Assembly (NCBI GenBank): GCA_031422555.1
Contig: JANPLZ010000017.1
Location: 6,413 to 70,412 of the forward strand
Reading direction: 5' to 3'
DNA: 64,000 nucleotides
DNA from: JANNAT01 sp031422555
GTDB lineage: Bacteria; Pseudomonadota; Alphaproteobacteria; Rhodobacterales; Rhodobacteraceae
The notes below the pieces were generated by a model, which was given only the letters and a program-made list of their open reading frames with translations, was not told the origin of the DNA and did no database searches. Both the position numbers and the translations under genes were made by a program. Every line of letters starts with the position of its first letter. Positions within the stretch are counted from its first letter, which is position 1. Below, piece after piece: positions 8,885 through 18,235 of the stretch.

Positions 8885-9289
8885 ATGATGCGCAATATTT
8901 TACACATTTGTGTAATTCTGGGCCTGCTGCCCCTGCCCGCCATGGCCGAGACCCCGATGACCGGCGCGGAATTTGAGGCGTATTCCACCGGCAAGACCCT
9001 GACCTATGCAATCGGCGGATCAGTTTGGGGCACCGAGCAATACAAAACCAACCGTCAGGTGATGTGGGCCTTTACCGATGATGAATGCCGCACCGGCTAT
9101 TGGTATGAACAGGCCGATCAGATTTGCTTTATCTACGACGACCCGAACGATCCAAAATGCTGGTGGTTCTATCTGGATGCAAACGGCCTGCGCGCCCGCT
9201 TTGCCACCGATCCACCAGAGATGGAGCTGTCGGAAGTGGCCAACAGTGACGAGCCGATGGGCTGTCTTGGGCCGGATGTGGGTGTGTAA
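8885..9289 (+). CDS. small secreted protein, function unknown
   Basis: A 134-residue protein with a clear signal peptide (ILHICVILGLLPLPAMAE, cleavage after AMA). The mature part has five cysteines and many aromatic residues (WGTEQYKTNRQVMW, DDECRTGYWYEQADQICF), suggesting a compact disulfide-bonded periplasmic protein. Two ATGs (8885, 8888) follow ggaaaggatggaaaggg; the longer frame to 8834 lacks a signal peptide start. It lies 53 bases after the AlkB-like gene and may be co-transcribed. I do not recognise the family. Confidence 0.75.
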   Translation: MMRNILHICVILGLLPLPAMAETPMTGAEFEAYSTGKTLTYAIGGSVWGTEQYKTNRQVMWAFTDDECRTGYWYEQADQICFIYDDPNDPKCWWFYLDANGLRARFATDPPEMELSEVANSDEPMGCLGPDVGV

Positions 9290-9422
9290 GAATTGCAATT
9301 TTCGAACAATTTGCAGACAGGCTTGACGGATCAATCGTGGTAAAACAAAGCCCGATCATATTTCTAAGCAGCTTTCTTAATCTTTACCCTTGACCGCTGA
9401 CTTTACTTTTTCGAACCAAAGC

Positions 9423-10985
9423 CTAAAAAAGGCTGCCCTGATCCGGCCCCGTATCGCCTTTGCCTTTGCGCGCGGCTTTTGCGCCCAAAGCCAGCCGTCC
9501 ATCCCAGAACTGCAGCTCTAATGCGCCCGCTTTTTCGGCGGCGGCCTTGGTGGTGACCACAGCACCATCGCCGCGCACCACCACGTAGCCACGCTTTAGC
9601 GTCTCTGTCGGCCCAAGCGTGGCGCGGATGCGGTCCAGTGCGTCAAGCCGTTGCGAAAGGGCCGCAAACCGCTGACGGGGGGCTGCGTGCAACCGCGCGT
9701 CTAACAGCGCCAGTTTGCCACGCCCATCGGCGGTTTTGCGGCCAGCATCGGCGATCAGCCGAGTCAGGGCCAGTGGCAGGCGCGACGCCCATTTGTCAAA
9801 ACTTGCGTGGTTACGCTCGGCCATGCGGGTGGCGCGGTCGTGCAACCGAACGCCCGTCGCCGTCAAAAGTTGCTGGCGCCGCGCGATCAGGCCTTGCAAC
9901 ATCTGCGGCCGCAACCGCCCGGCCACCGCCCCAAACCCCGCCGCTTTGCGCGACGCCGCCATCCCTAACGCGCCGCCCAACCGCTGCACCGCGCCATCAT
10001 AGCGTTGGCGCGGGCTGGCCAGCAGCGTGTCCAACCGGGGCAAGGCGCGGGCAATGTCGCGCAACCGCTGGCCGCGCTGCGACAAGCCCTGCGCCAGCCC
10101 CCGGCTTTTGCGGGCAATCAGCGCGTCCAGTGCGGCAATCAGGTCCAGCCGCACCGGCACTGCCAGCTCTGCCGCCGCCGTAGGCGTGGGCGCGCGCAGA
10201 TCGGCGGCAAAATCAATCAAGGTGGTGTCGGTTTCATGCCCCACCGCCGAGATCAACGGAATAACCGAGGCCGCCGCCGCGCGCACAACGATTTCCTCGT
10301 TGAACCCCCACAGATCTTCCAGTGACCCGCCGCCCCGCGCCACAATGATCAAATCTGGGCGCGGGATTGGCCCGCCGCGCGCTATCGCGTTAAAGCCGCG
10401 AATGGCCGCCGCCACTTCGGCCGCACAGGCCTGCCCCTGCACCGCCACCGGCCAGATCAGCACATGGCGCGGAAAACGGTCGCGCAAACGGTGCAAGATA
10501 TCGCGGATCACCGCGCCCGACGGCGAAGTGACCACACCAATAACGGTTGGCAGATAGGGGATCGGTTGTTTGCGCCCCGCGTCAAACAGCCCTTCCGCCC
10601 CCAGTGCGGCACGGCGCTTTTCCAGCATCGCCATCAGCGCGCCCGCGCCAGCCGGGGCCACATCATCGACGATCAGCTGATATTTCGACTGGCCCGGAAA
10701 AGTGGTCATCCGCCCGGTGGCGATCACTTCCATCCCCTCTTCGGGGCGGACCTGCATTTTGGCGACCTGCCCCTTCCAGGAAACCGCATCCAGACTGGCG
10801 CGGTCATCCTTCAGCGCGAAATAAAGGTGCCCCGAAGCCGGACGCGACACGCGCCCTACCTCGCCGCGCACCCGCACCAGCCCAAATTCGCCTTCAATCA
10901 CCTTTTTCACCGCACCCGACAATTCGGATACGGTGAATTCCGGCGAATTGCTTGGCGCAGGGGCATCTTCGAACATATCAGACAT
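9423..10985 (-). CDS. xseA: exodeoxyribonuclease VII large subunit
   Basis: XseA with XseB degrades single-stranded DNA from both ends and acts in repair. The 520-residue protein has an N-terminal OB fold (about 12-110, FTVSELSGAVKKVIEGEFG), the catalytic region with TSPSGAVIRDI and VARGGGSLEDLWGFNEE, then GHETDTTLIDFAADLRAPTP, and a long arginine-rich coiled coil towards the C-terminus. ATG 10985 (MSDMFED) is preferred over an in-frame TTG two codons upstream. xseB is not nearby. The gene is divergent from purD with about 70 bases between starts. Confidence 0.96.
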   Translation of the reverse strand: MSDMFEDAPAPSNSPEFTVSELSGAVKKVIEGEFGLVRVRGEVGRVSRPASGHLYFALKDDRASLDAVSWKGQVAKMQVRPEEGMEVIATGRMTTFPGQSKYQLIVDDVAPAGAGALMAMLEKRRAALGAEGLFDAGRKQPIPYLPTVIGVVTSPSGAVIRDILHRLRDRFPRHVLIWPVAVQGQACAAEVAAAIRGFNAIARGGPIPRPDLIIVARGGGSLEDLWGFNEEIVVRAAAASVIPLISAVGHETDTTLIDFAADLRAPTPTAAAELAVPVRLDLIAALDALIARKSRGLAQGLSQRGQRLRDIARALPRLDTLLASPRQRYDGAVQRLGGALGMAASRKAAGFGAVAGRLRPQMLQGLIARRQQLLTATGVRLHDRATRMAERNHASFDKWASRLPLALTRLIADAGRKTADGRGKLALLDARLHAAPRQRFAALSQRLDALDRIRATLGPTETLKRGYVVVRGDGAVVTTKAAAEKAGALELQFWDGRLALGAKAARKGKGDTGPDQGSLF

Positions 10986-11054
10986 GGGCAACCTTGTATG
11001 ACCGCATGACAGACCTTAGAACGCGCAGCATCAAACGCCAAGCGGGGGCCGCGC

Positions 11055-12317
11055 ATGAATATCCTTATCCTTGGGTCTGGCGGGCGCGAACATGCACTGG
11101 CTTGGGCGGTGAAACAAAACCCCAAGACCGACCGGCTGATCGTGGCACCCGGCAATGCGGGCATCGCCAGCTTGGCCGAATGTGCCGATCTGGATATTCT
11201 GGACGGGGCTGCGGTGGTTGAATTTTGCGCCGCCAACGCTGTGGATTTCGTGATTATCGGCCCCGAAGGCCCGCTGGCGGCAGGCGTGGCCGATGCCACC
11301 CGCGCAGCGGGGGTGCTGACGTTCGGGCCATCACAGGCGGCGGCACAGCTTGAGGCATCGAAGGGCTTTACCAAGGCCATTTGCGATGCCTGCGGTGCGC
11401 CAACGGCCGCCTATGCGCATTTTCGCGATCCCGTAGCAGCGCGGGCATATGTGATCCGGCAAGGCGCGCCGATTGTGATCAAGGCGGATGGGCTGGCCGC
11501 TGGCAAGGGCGTGATCGTGGCTATGACGCTGCCCGAGGCCGTTGCCGCCATCGACGATATGTTCGCCGGTGAATTTGGCGCGGCGGGTGCCGAGGTGGTG
11601 ATTGAGGAATTCATGACCGGCGAAGAGGCCAGCTTTTTCGTGCTGACCGACGGCGTGCACGCCCTGGCCTTGGGCACTGCCCAAGACCACAAACGGGTGG
11701 GCGACGGCGATACCGGCCCCAATACCGGCGGAATGGGGGCCTATTCCCCTGCGCCCGTGCTGACCCAAGCCATCGAAGACCGCGCGATGGCCGAGATCAT
11801 TTTACCCACCATTGCCGAAATGGCCCGGCGCGGCACGCCCTATCAGGGGGTGCTGTTTGCGGGGCTGATGATCGAGAACGGTCAAGGCCGGTTGGTGGAA
11901 TACAACGCCCGCTTTGGCGATCCCGAAACCCAGGTGTTGATGATGCGCTTGGGGGGGCAGGCGTTGGATTTGTTACTGGCCTGTGCCGAGGGGCGGCTGG
12001 ATACCGCCCGGGTGAATTGGGCCGATGATCACGCGCTGACGGTGGTTATGGCTGCCAAGGGCTATCCGGGGACATATGAAAAAGGCAGCCAGATCAACGG
12101 GCTGCAGGCATTGCCTGAGAACAGCTTTCATATGGCGTTTCACGCGGGCACCGCCTTGACCGATGGCCGGATCACCGCAAACGGCGGCCGGGTTTTGAAC
12201 ATCACGGCGCGCGGCGCGACTTTGGCCGAAGCCCATGCCCGCGCCTATGCGATGGTGGACCAGATCGACTGGCCGGATGGGTTTTGCAGGCGTGATATCG
12301 GCTGGCGTGCGCTGTAA
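11055..12317 (+). CDS. purD: phosphoribosylamine-glycine ligase
   Basis: PurD catalyses the ATP-dependent joining of phosphoribosylamine and glycine, step two of de novo purine synthesis. The 420-residue protein starts with the dinucleotide-like MNILILGSGGREHALAW. The ATP-grasp core follows, with KADGLAAGKGVIVA, the loop GDTGPNTGGMGAYSP and the metal site LVEYNARFGDPETQ. It ends in the rudiment domain RVLNITARGATLAEA. The length is standard. The adjacent divergent xseA pairing is also seen in relatives as far as I recall. Confidence 0.97.
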   Translation: MNILILGSGGREHALAWAVKQNPKTDRLIVAPGNAGIASLAECADLDILDGAAVVEFCAANAVDFVIIGPEGPLAAGVADATRAAGVLTFGPSQAAAQLEASKGFTKAICDACGAPTAAYAHFRDPVAARAYVIRQGAPIVIKADGLAAGKGVIVAMTLPEAVAAIDDMFAGEFGAAGAEVVIEEFMTGEEASFFVLTDGVHALALGTAQDHKRVGDGDTGPNTGGMGAYSPAPVLTQAIEDRAMAEIILPTIAEMARRGTPYQGVLFAGLMIENGQGRLVEYNARFGDPETQVLMMRLGGQALDLLLACAEGRLDTARVNWADDHALTVVMAAKGYPGTYEKGSQINGLQALPENSFHMAFHAGTALTDGRITANGGRVLNITARGATLAEAHARAYAMVDQIDWPDGFCRRDIGWRAL

Positions 12318-12451
12318 ACCGCCGCCGTTACAAAAGCATCACGCAACCGACACAGGCGTGAAATCAGAATCGACCATCCGGGACCAAGCATTCGTGGCTG
12401 CGCCTTGCGCGGGCCACAGTTGTGCTGCCACAGCCACAGATGGAGCCAGTG

Positions 12452-14485
12452 ATGAAAGATCTTGAAAAAGACTATCCCGATTTCAAATCCACCCCCTATT
12501 ACGAACATGGCGATGAAGTGCCGTCCAACACCTCGGCCAACCCCACGATGTATGAAATATCCTTGGCCCGTCCGTCGCGCCGGGGCTTTTTGTTTGGCGG
12601 TCTGGCCACCATCGCCACCGGGTTGTTTGGCGCAAGCCTGACGCCGCGCGCGGCCCTTGCGCAGACCACCGCCACCAGCGGCCTTTTGGGGTTCACTGCA
12701 ATTCCGGTCAGCTTTGATGACACCGTGATGGTGCCAGCGGGTTACAAGGTTCAGGTTCTGGCCCCTTGGGGCACACCGATTCTGGGCGATATGCCCGCCT
12801 ATACCGCGGGCGCAAACACGGGTGCCGAACAAGGCATGCAGGTGGGCAGCCACCATGACGGGATGCATTTCTTTGGCATTGACGGATCATCCACCGATGG
12901 TTTGCTGGTGTTCAACCATGAATATGTCGAGCCGCGCTTTATGCATGCCGCTGCCTGGGCAGGTCAACCGCTGGATGGCGACATGGTGGTGTTTGATGCC
13001 AACGGCAAGCGCGACGATGATCAGGTTTTGAAAGAAGTGAACGGCCATGGCTGTTCGGTTGTTCGCATCACCGCAGGTGCGGACGGCTGGCAAGTTGTTG
13101 CAGATCCGATGAACCGCCGTATCACCGGGGCCACACCGATGGAAATCGCGGGCCCCGCACGCGGATCGGCGCATATGGTGACCAAACATTCGCCTGATGG
13201 CACGCAGGCGCGCGGCACGCTTAACAACTGCGCCAATGGCAACACGCCTTGGAACACCTATATCACCGCCGAAGAAAACTGGGCCGGTTACTTCATCAAC
13301 ACCGACGCCGAAATGGCACGCGAGCAAAAGCGGTATGGCATTTCGAACGAAGAATCCCGCTATGGCTGGGAAAAGACCGTGACCAACGCCGACGAATTTG
13401 CCCGGTTTAACGCGGCAGCCACCGGTGCCACATCAAAAGACGATTACCGCAACGAGCCGAACACGTTTGGCTGGCTGGTCGAATTCAACCCGTTCGATCC
13501 CGCCTCCGTGCCGGTAAAGCGCACCGCTTTGGGCCGATTTGCCCATGAAGGCATTGTGTTTGCACCTGTCACTGCCGGCAAGCCGATTGTCTGTTATTCC
13601 GGCGACGACAGCCGGTTTGAATATATCTACAAGTTCATCTCGGCCGATGCCTATGATGCGGCCACGGCTTCGGGGGCGCTGTTGGATTCGGGCACGCTTT
13701 ATGTCGCGCGGTTCAATGCCGATGGCACCGGCGATTGGCTGGCATTGGCACCGGGTGAAAACGGGCTGACGCCAGACGCGGGCTTTGCCGATCTGGCCGA
13801 TATTCTGGTCAACACCCGCAGCGCCGCCGATCTGGCCGGGGCCACCAAAATGGACCGCCCGGAATGGGGCACCGTTGATCCGGCCACGGGCGAGGTGTAT
13901 TTCACCCTGACCAACAACAACCGCCGTGATCTGACGCAGGTGGATGCCGTAAACCCGCGCGCCGAAAACGTGTTTGGCCAGATCGTGCGTTGGAAATACG
14001 AAAACACCAACCACGCCGACACCAAATTTGCGTGGGAATTGTTTGTGATGGCGGGCAACCCAAAGCAATCAACCACCTTCAACGATCTGACGCTGAACGA
14101 CGACAGCATCTTTGCCTGCCCCGATGGCATCTGGTGCGATCCGAACTCGCGGCTGTGGATCCAAACCGATATGGGCGACATCGGGCCAGATTACGACGGG
14201 CCGCTAAAGGATTTCGGCATGAACGCCATGTTGGCCGCCGATCCGCAAACCGGCGAAATCCGCCGCTTTCTGACCGGCCCGCATGGTCAGGAAATCACCG
14301 GCCTGTCGTTGACGCCCGATGGCAAAACGATGTTTGTCAACGTGCAGCATCCGGGCGGCCATGCCAGCCCCGAAGACTTTGCCGCCGGAAAGTTCGGATC
14401 GGGCTTTCCTGATTACAACGGATCGGTGCCACGCTCGGCCACATTGGTCATCACCCGCGACGATAATGGCGTGATCGGCGCCTAA
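12452..14485 (+). CDS. phoX: PhoX-family alkaline phosphatase (Tat-exported)
   Basis: A 677-residue secreted phosphatase of the PhoX (DUF839) family, monomeric calcium- and iron-dependent enzymes that release phosphate from organophosphates in the periplasm. The twin-arginine signal SRRGFLFGG is at 42-50, with cleavage expected after RAALA near residue 70. Conserved blocks include VGSHHDGMHFF, LVFNHEYVEPR, RGSAHMVTKHS, NNCANGNTPWNTYITAEENW and FAHEGIVF. ATG 12452 has gatggag upstream. An earlier in-frame ATG (12422) gives an unneeded N-terminal addition. I saw no convincing Pho box in the 134 bases after purD. Confidence 0.92.
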   Translation: MKDLEKDYPDFKSTPYYEHGDEVPSNTSANPTMYEISLARPSRRGFLFGGLATIATGLFGASLTPRAALAQTTATSGLLGFTAIPVSFDDTVMVPAGYKVQVLAPWGTPILGDMPAYTAGANTGAEQGMQVGSHHDGMHFFGIDGSSTDGLLVFNHEYVEPRFMHAAAWAGQPLDGDMVVFDANGKRDDDQVLKEVNGHGCSVVRITAGADGWQVVADPMNRRITGATPMEIAGPARGSAHMVTKHSPDGTQARGTLNNCANGNTPWNTYITAEENWAGYFINTDAEMAREQKRYGISNEESRYGWEKTVTNADEFARFNAAATGATSKDDYRNEPNTFGWLVEFNPFDPASVPVKRTALGRFAHEGIVFAPVTAGKPIVCYSGDDSRFEYIYKFISADAYDAATASGALLDSGTLYVARFNADGTGDWLALAPGENGLTPDAGFADLADILVNTRSAADLAGATKMDRPEWGTVDPATGEVYFTLTNNNRRDLTQVDAVNPRAENVFGQIVRWKYENTNHADTKFAWELFVMAGNPKQSTTFNDLTLNDDSIFACPDGIWCDPNSRLWIQTDMGDIGPDYDGPLKDFGMNAMLAADPQTGEIRRFLTGPHGQEITGLSLTPDGKTMFVNVQHPGGHASPEDFAAGKFGSGFPDYNGSVPRSATLVITRDDNGVIGA

Positions 14486-14491
14486 GGATTT

Positions 14492-14525
14492 GCAAGGGGG
14501 CGGGCGCACAACCCCGCCCCCTTGC
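14492..14525. terminator. perfect 13-bp hairpin after phoX
   Basis: The arms gcaagggggcggg and cccgcccccttgc are exact complements around an 8-base loop, starting seven bases after the phoX stop. There is no T run on either side, so it may be a transcript-stabilising or pausing hairpin rather than a classic intrinsic terminator. Confidence 0.6.
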
Positions 14526-14587
14526 ACCCATCCGCCTGCCCGCTTAGAACACCCCAAATTCGGGGCTTTGGGCAGCGGAGTTGAACC

Positions 14588-15847
14588 ATGCCGCTTTTGG
14601 TGATGAAATTCGGCGGCACCTCGGTGGCTGATCTGGCGCGCATCAAGAACGCGGCCGAAAAGGTCAGGCGTGAAGTGGCGCGCGGCTATGACGTGATTGT
14701 CATCGTGTCGGCAATGTCGGGTGAAACCAACAAGCTGGTCGGTTTTGTCGAAGGCACGTCGATGCTGTATGATGCGCGCGAATATGATGCGATCGTGTCA
14801 GCGGGCGAAAATGTGACGGCAGGCTTGCTGGCGCTGACCTTGCAGGACATGGACGTGCCGGCGCGGTCTTGGCAGGGTTGGCAAGTGCCGATCAACACCA
14901 CCTCGGCGCATTCGTCGGCGCGGTTTGTGTCGATCCCGCGGACCCATATCGACGCCAAGTTTGCCGAAGGCTTTCGCGTGGCCGTGGTGGCAGGGTTTCA
15001 GGGCGTATCGCCCGAGGGCCGCATCACCACGCTGGGGCGCGGCGGGTCCGATACCACCGCCGTGGCCTTTGCCGCCGCCTTTGGCGCGGAACGCTGTGAC
15101 ATCTACACCGACGTTGACGGCATCTACACCACCGATCCGCGCATCACTGCCAAAGCGCGGCGGCTGGATAAAATTGCCTTTGAAGAAATGCTGGAACTGG
15201 CATCTTTGGGGGCCAAAGTGCTGCAAACCCGGTCGGTGGAACTGGCGATGCGCTATAAGGTGCGGCTGCGGGTGCTGTCGTCGTTTGAAGACACCGATGA
15301 AAATTCAGGAACGCTGGTTTGCGACGAGGATGAGATTATGGAATCGAAAGTTGTGTCGGGTGTGGCCTATTCCCGCGATGAGGCAAAGGTAACACTGGTG
15401 CGCGTCGAAGACCGCCCCGGCATTGCCGCCGCGATCTTTGGCCCCTTGGCCGATGCGGGGGTGAATGTGGATATGATTGTGCAGAACATATCGGAATTCG
15501 CCTCGGGCACCAGCAAAGGGGCCACCACCGACATGACGTTTTCCTGCCCGACCAATCAGGTGGCGCGCGCGCGAAAGGCGATGGAAGACGCAGTGGCCGC
15601 GGGCACCATCAGCTATGACGATCTGGTGGTTGACAGTGATGTCGCCAAAATTTCCGTCGTGGGCATCGGCATGCGCAGCCATGCGGGGGTGGCCGCGACG
15701 ATGTTTGCCGCCCTTTCTGCTGAAAATATAAACATCAAGGTGATTGCGACGTCCGAGATCAAGATTTCCGTGCTGATTGACCGGAAATATATGGAACTGG
15801 CCGTCCAAGCCTTGCATGATGCGTTTGAATTGGAAAAAGCCGCCTAA
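14588..15847 (+). CDS. lysC: aspartate kinase
   Basis: Aspartate kinase phosphorylates aspartate, the entry to lysine, threonine and methionine synthesis. The 419-residue monofunctional enzyme has the kinase core KFGGTSVAD at 7-15, SAGENVTAGLLA, ITTLGRGGSDTTAVA and YTDVDGIYTTDPR. Two ACT regulatory domains follow from about residue 265 (VTLVRVEDRPGIAAAIF; ISVVGIGMRSHAGVAATMF), the usual site of feedback inhibition by lysine/threonine. ptsP follows 35 bases downstream on the same strand. Confidence 0.97.
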   Translation: MPLLVMKFGGTSVADLARIKNAAEKVRREVARGYDVIVIVSAMSGETNKLVGFVEGTSMLYDAREYDAIVSAGENVTAGLLALTLQDMDVPARSWQGWQVPINTTSAHSSARFVSIPRTHIDAKFAEGFRVAVVAGFQGVSPEGRITTLGRGGSDTTAVAFAAAFGAERCDIYTDVDGIYTTDPRITAKARRLDKIAFEEMLELASLGAKVLQTRSVELAMRYKVRLRVLSSFEDTDENSGTLVCDEDEIMESKVVSGVAYSRDEAKVTLVRVEDRPGIAAAIFGPLADAGVNVDMIVQNISEFASGTSKGATTDMTFSCPTNQVARARKAMEDAVAAGTISYDDLVVDSDVAKISVVGIGMRSHAGVAATMFAALSAENINIKVIATSEIKISVLIDRKYMELAVQALHDAFELEKAA

Positions 15848-15882
15848 GGGCAGCTTCTCCGCAAGGGTAAGGCGGGGGTCGA

Positions 15883-18126
15883 ATGCCGGAACGGAGCGAA
15901 AGTGACAGTCGCAAACTGCTGCGCCGCCTGCGTGATGTGTTGGGCACCAACACCAAGGGTCAGGAACGGCTGGACAGCATCACCCATCTGATTGCCGACA
16001 GCATGGGCACCGAAGTGTGTTCGATCTATCTGTTCCGCGATGCTGATACGTTGGAATTATGCGCCACCGAAGGGCTGAAACGCGCGGCCGTTCACCAGAC
16101 CCGGATGCGGTTGGGCGAAGGGCTGGTGGGCCGGGTGGCGCGGTTGGGCCAGCCGGTGAACACCGCTGATGCACCGTCTGAAAAAGGCTTTCGTTTTATG
16201 CCGGAAACCGGCGAAGAGCTGTATAGCAGTTTTCTGGGCGTGCCAATTCAACGGGTTGGCGAAAAGCTGGGTGTGCTGGTGGTGCAATCGCGCGCCGCCC
16301 GGCTGTATTCCGAAGACGATATCTATGCGCTGGATGTGGTCGCGATGGTGCTGGCCGAGATGACCGAGTTGGGCGCGTTTTCCGGTGAAGACCCGGCGAT
16401 GGCCGCGCGGCACAAACAACCCGTCATGTTTCGCGGCAATGTGGGGCAGGAGGGCGCTGCCGAAGGCCGCGTCTGGCTGCACGAGCCGCGCGTTGTCGTC
16501 ACCAACCCGGTAGCCGATGATCCCTTGACCGAAATTGACCGCATCCGTGCGGCGGTGGGTGAATTGCGCGTGTCGGTCGATGATCTGCTGGCGGCGGTAT
16601 CTTTAGACAAAGAGCAAAAGCAAGTGCTGGAGGCTTACCGGATGTTCGCGCATTCGCGCGGCTGGCTGCGCCGGATGGAAGAAGACATTCAACGCGGACT
16701 TTCCGCCGAGGCGGCGGTGGAAAAGGAACAATCCGCCGCGCGCAACCGGATGGAGCAAGTGCCCGACGCATACTTGCGCGAGCGGCTGAACGATCTGGAC
16801 GATCTGTCAAACCGGTTGTTGCGCATTCTGACCGGACAGGGGCGCGATACCGGTGCCATGATGCCGGAAAACCCGGTGTTGGTTGCGCGCAATATCGGGC
16901 CTGCGGAATTGCTGGAATATGGCCGCAAGTTGAAAGGCGTGGTGCTGGAGGAAGGTTCGGTCGGCAGTCACGCGGCGATTGTGGCGCGGGCATTGGCGAT
17001 CCCGTTGGTGATCAACGCTGCGCGCATCGCCTCTGAGGCGCTGAACGGCGATGCCATTCTGGTGGACGGGGATCAGGGTCTGGCGCATCTGCGCCCGGAC
17101 GATAACGTGGCCCGGTCGTTTCGCGACAAGATCGCCATGCAGGCGGCGGCGCAGCAGCGCTATGCCAGTTTGCGCGATCTGCCTGCCACCTCACGCGATG
17201 GGGTGACGGTAACGCTGTTGATGAACGCCGGGTTGATGGCCGATCTGCCCAGTCTGGAAGGATCAGGGGCCGAAGGTGTGGGTCTGTTTCGCACCGAATT
17301 GCAGTTCCTGATCCGCAACAAGATGCCGCAACGCAATGAATTGGTGCAGCTTTATTCGCGGGTGATTGAGGCCGCCAAAGGCCGCCCGGTGGCGTTTCGA
17401 ACCTTGGACATCGGGTCGGACAAAGTGCTGCCCTATATGAAGCCGCAGGATGAGCCGAACCCCGCGATGGGCTGGCGCGCAATCCGGGTGGGTCTGGACA
17501 AGCCCGGTGTGTTGCGCATGCAGTTGCAGGCGTTGATCCGCGCCACCCAAGGGCGGCCATTGTCGGTGATGTTTCCGTTTATTGCCGAACATGGCGAGTT
17601 CATGGCGGCACGCGGCCATGTGCTGCGCGAAATTCACCGCGAAAAAAGTCTTGGCCATCCAGTGCCAGAGCAGTTGGAAATCGGCGCGATGCTGGAGACG
17701 CCCAGCCTTGCCTATGCGCCGCAAGCGTTTTTCGATCTGACCGATTTCATCTCGATCGGCGGCAATGATCTGAAACAGTTTTTCTTTGCCGCCGACCGTG
17801 AAAACGAACGGGTGCGTAAACGCTATGACACGCTGAATGTGTCGTTTCTGAACTTTCTGGACCTGATCGTGCAGCGCTGTGCCGCGTCGGGCACAAGGCT
17901 TTCGTTTTGCGGCGAAGATGCGGGCCGCCCGATTGAGGCGCTGGCCTTTGCGGCCATCGGGTTGCGGGTGTTGTCGATGCGGCCTGCATCGGTGGGGCCG
18001 GTAAAGGCGCTGTTGCGCCGGGTCGATCTGGGGGCGGCGCGCGAGGTGATTGATGCAGCCCGCGCGCGCGGCGACGAAACTGTGCGCCCGGCGCTGATGG
18101 ACTGGTTGGCATTGCAGGTTGAGTGA
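15883..18126 (+). CDS. ptsP: phosphoenolpyruvate-protein phosphotransferase (nitrogen PTS enzyme I)
   Basis: EI-Ntr transfers phosphate from phosphoenolpyruvate to NPr in the regulatory nitrogen PTS. The 747-residue protein has an N-terminal GAF domain (about 25-165), then the enzyme I swivelling domain with the phosphohistidine in GSHAAIVARALAIP (His363), and the PEP-binding barrel with GVGLFRTELQFL and the catalytic cysteine in LSFCGEDAGRP. The GAF domain separates it from sugar-PTS enzyme I and in relatives senses nitrogen status. Co-directional with lysC, as is common in Rhodobacteraceae as far as I recall. Confidence 0.96.
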   Translation: MPERSESDSRKLLRRLRDVLGTNTKGQERLDSITHLIADSMGTEVCSIYLFRDADTLELCATEGLKRAAVHQTRMRLGEGLVGRVARLGQPVNTADAPSEKGFRFMPETGEELYSSFLGVPIQRVGEKLGVLVVQSRAARLYSEDDIYALDVVAMVLAEMTELGAFSGEDPAMAARHKQPVMFRGNVGQEGAAEGRVWLHEPRVVVTNPVADDPLTEIDRIRAAVGELRVSVDDLLAAVSLDKEQKQVLEAYRMFAHSRGWLRRMEEDIQRGLSAEAAVEKEQSAARNRMEQVPDAYLRERLNDLDDLSNRLLRILTGQGRDTGAMMPENPVLVARNIGPAELLEYGRKLKGVVLEEGSVGSHAAIVARALAIPLVINAARIASEALNGDAILVDGDQGLAHLRPDDNVARSFRDKIAMQAAAQQRYASLRDLPATSRDGVTVTLLMNAGLMADLPSLEGSGAEGVGLFRTELQFLIRNKMPQRNELVQLYSRVIEAAKGRPVAFRTLDIGSDKVLPYMKPQDEPNPAMGWRAIRVGLDKPGVLRMQLQALIRATQGRPLSVMFPFIAEHGEFMAARGHVLREIHREKSLGHPVPEQLEIGAMLETPSLAYAPQAFFDLTDFISIGGNDLKQFFFAADRENERVRKRYDTLNVSFLNFLDLIVQRCAASGTRLSFCGEDAGRPIEALAFAAIGLRVLSMRPASVGPVKALLRRVDLGAAREVIDAARARGDETVRPALMDWLALQVE

Positions 18127-18138
18127 TGCCCGGGTGCG

Positions 18139-18230
18139 AAAATTCTTAAGAAAGAATTTTGGGGGGCGCTGCCCCCAAGAGGTTTGGCAAGGCCAAACCT
18201 CTTCCCCCGGAGTATTTTTGCCAAAGTGAA
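18139..18230. repeat. triple-hairpin intergenic repeat element (copy A)
   Basis: Three hairpins follow one another after ptsP: aaaattctt/aagaatttt (9 bp), gggggc/gccccc (6 bp) and a perfect 12-bp stem aagaggtttggc/gccaaacctctt with a three-base loop. They are followed by cccccggagtatttttgcc, a tail that recurs in modified form after apt. Its place between the convergent ends of ptsP and the EcsC-like gene suggests bidirectional transcription termination. Confidence 0.7.
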
Positions 18231-18235
18231 ATTGA

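Noticed and set aside
12318..12451. Pho box upstream of phoX
   Set aside because: I looked for two CTGTCAT-like direct repeats with 11-base spacing and found none convincing.
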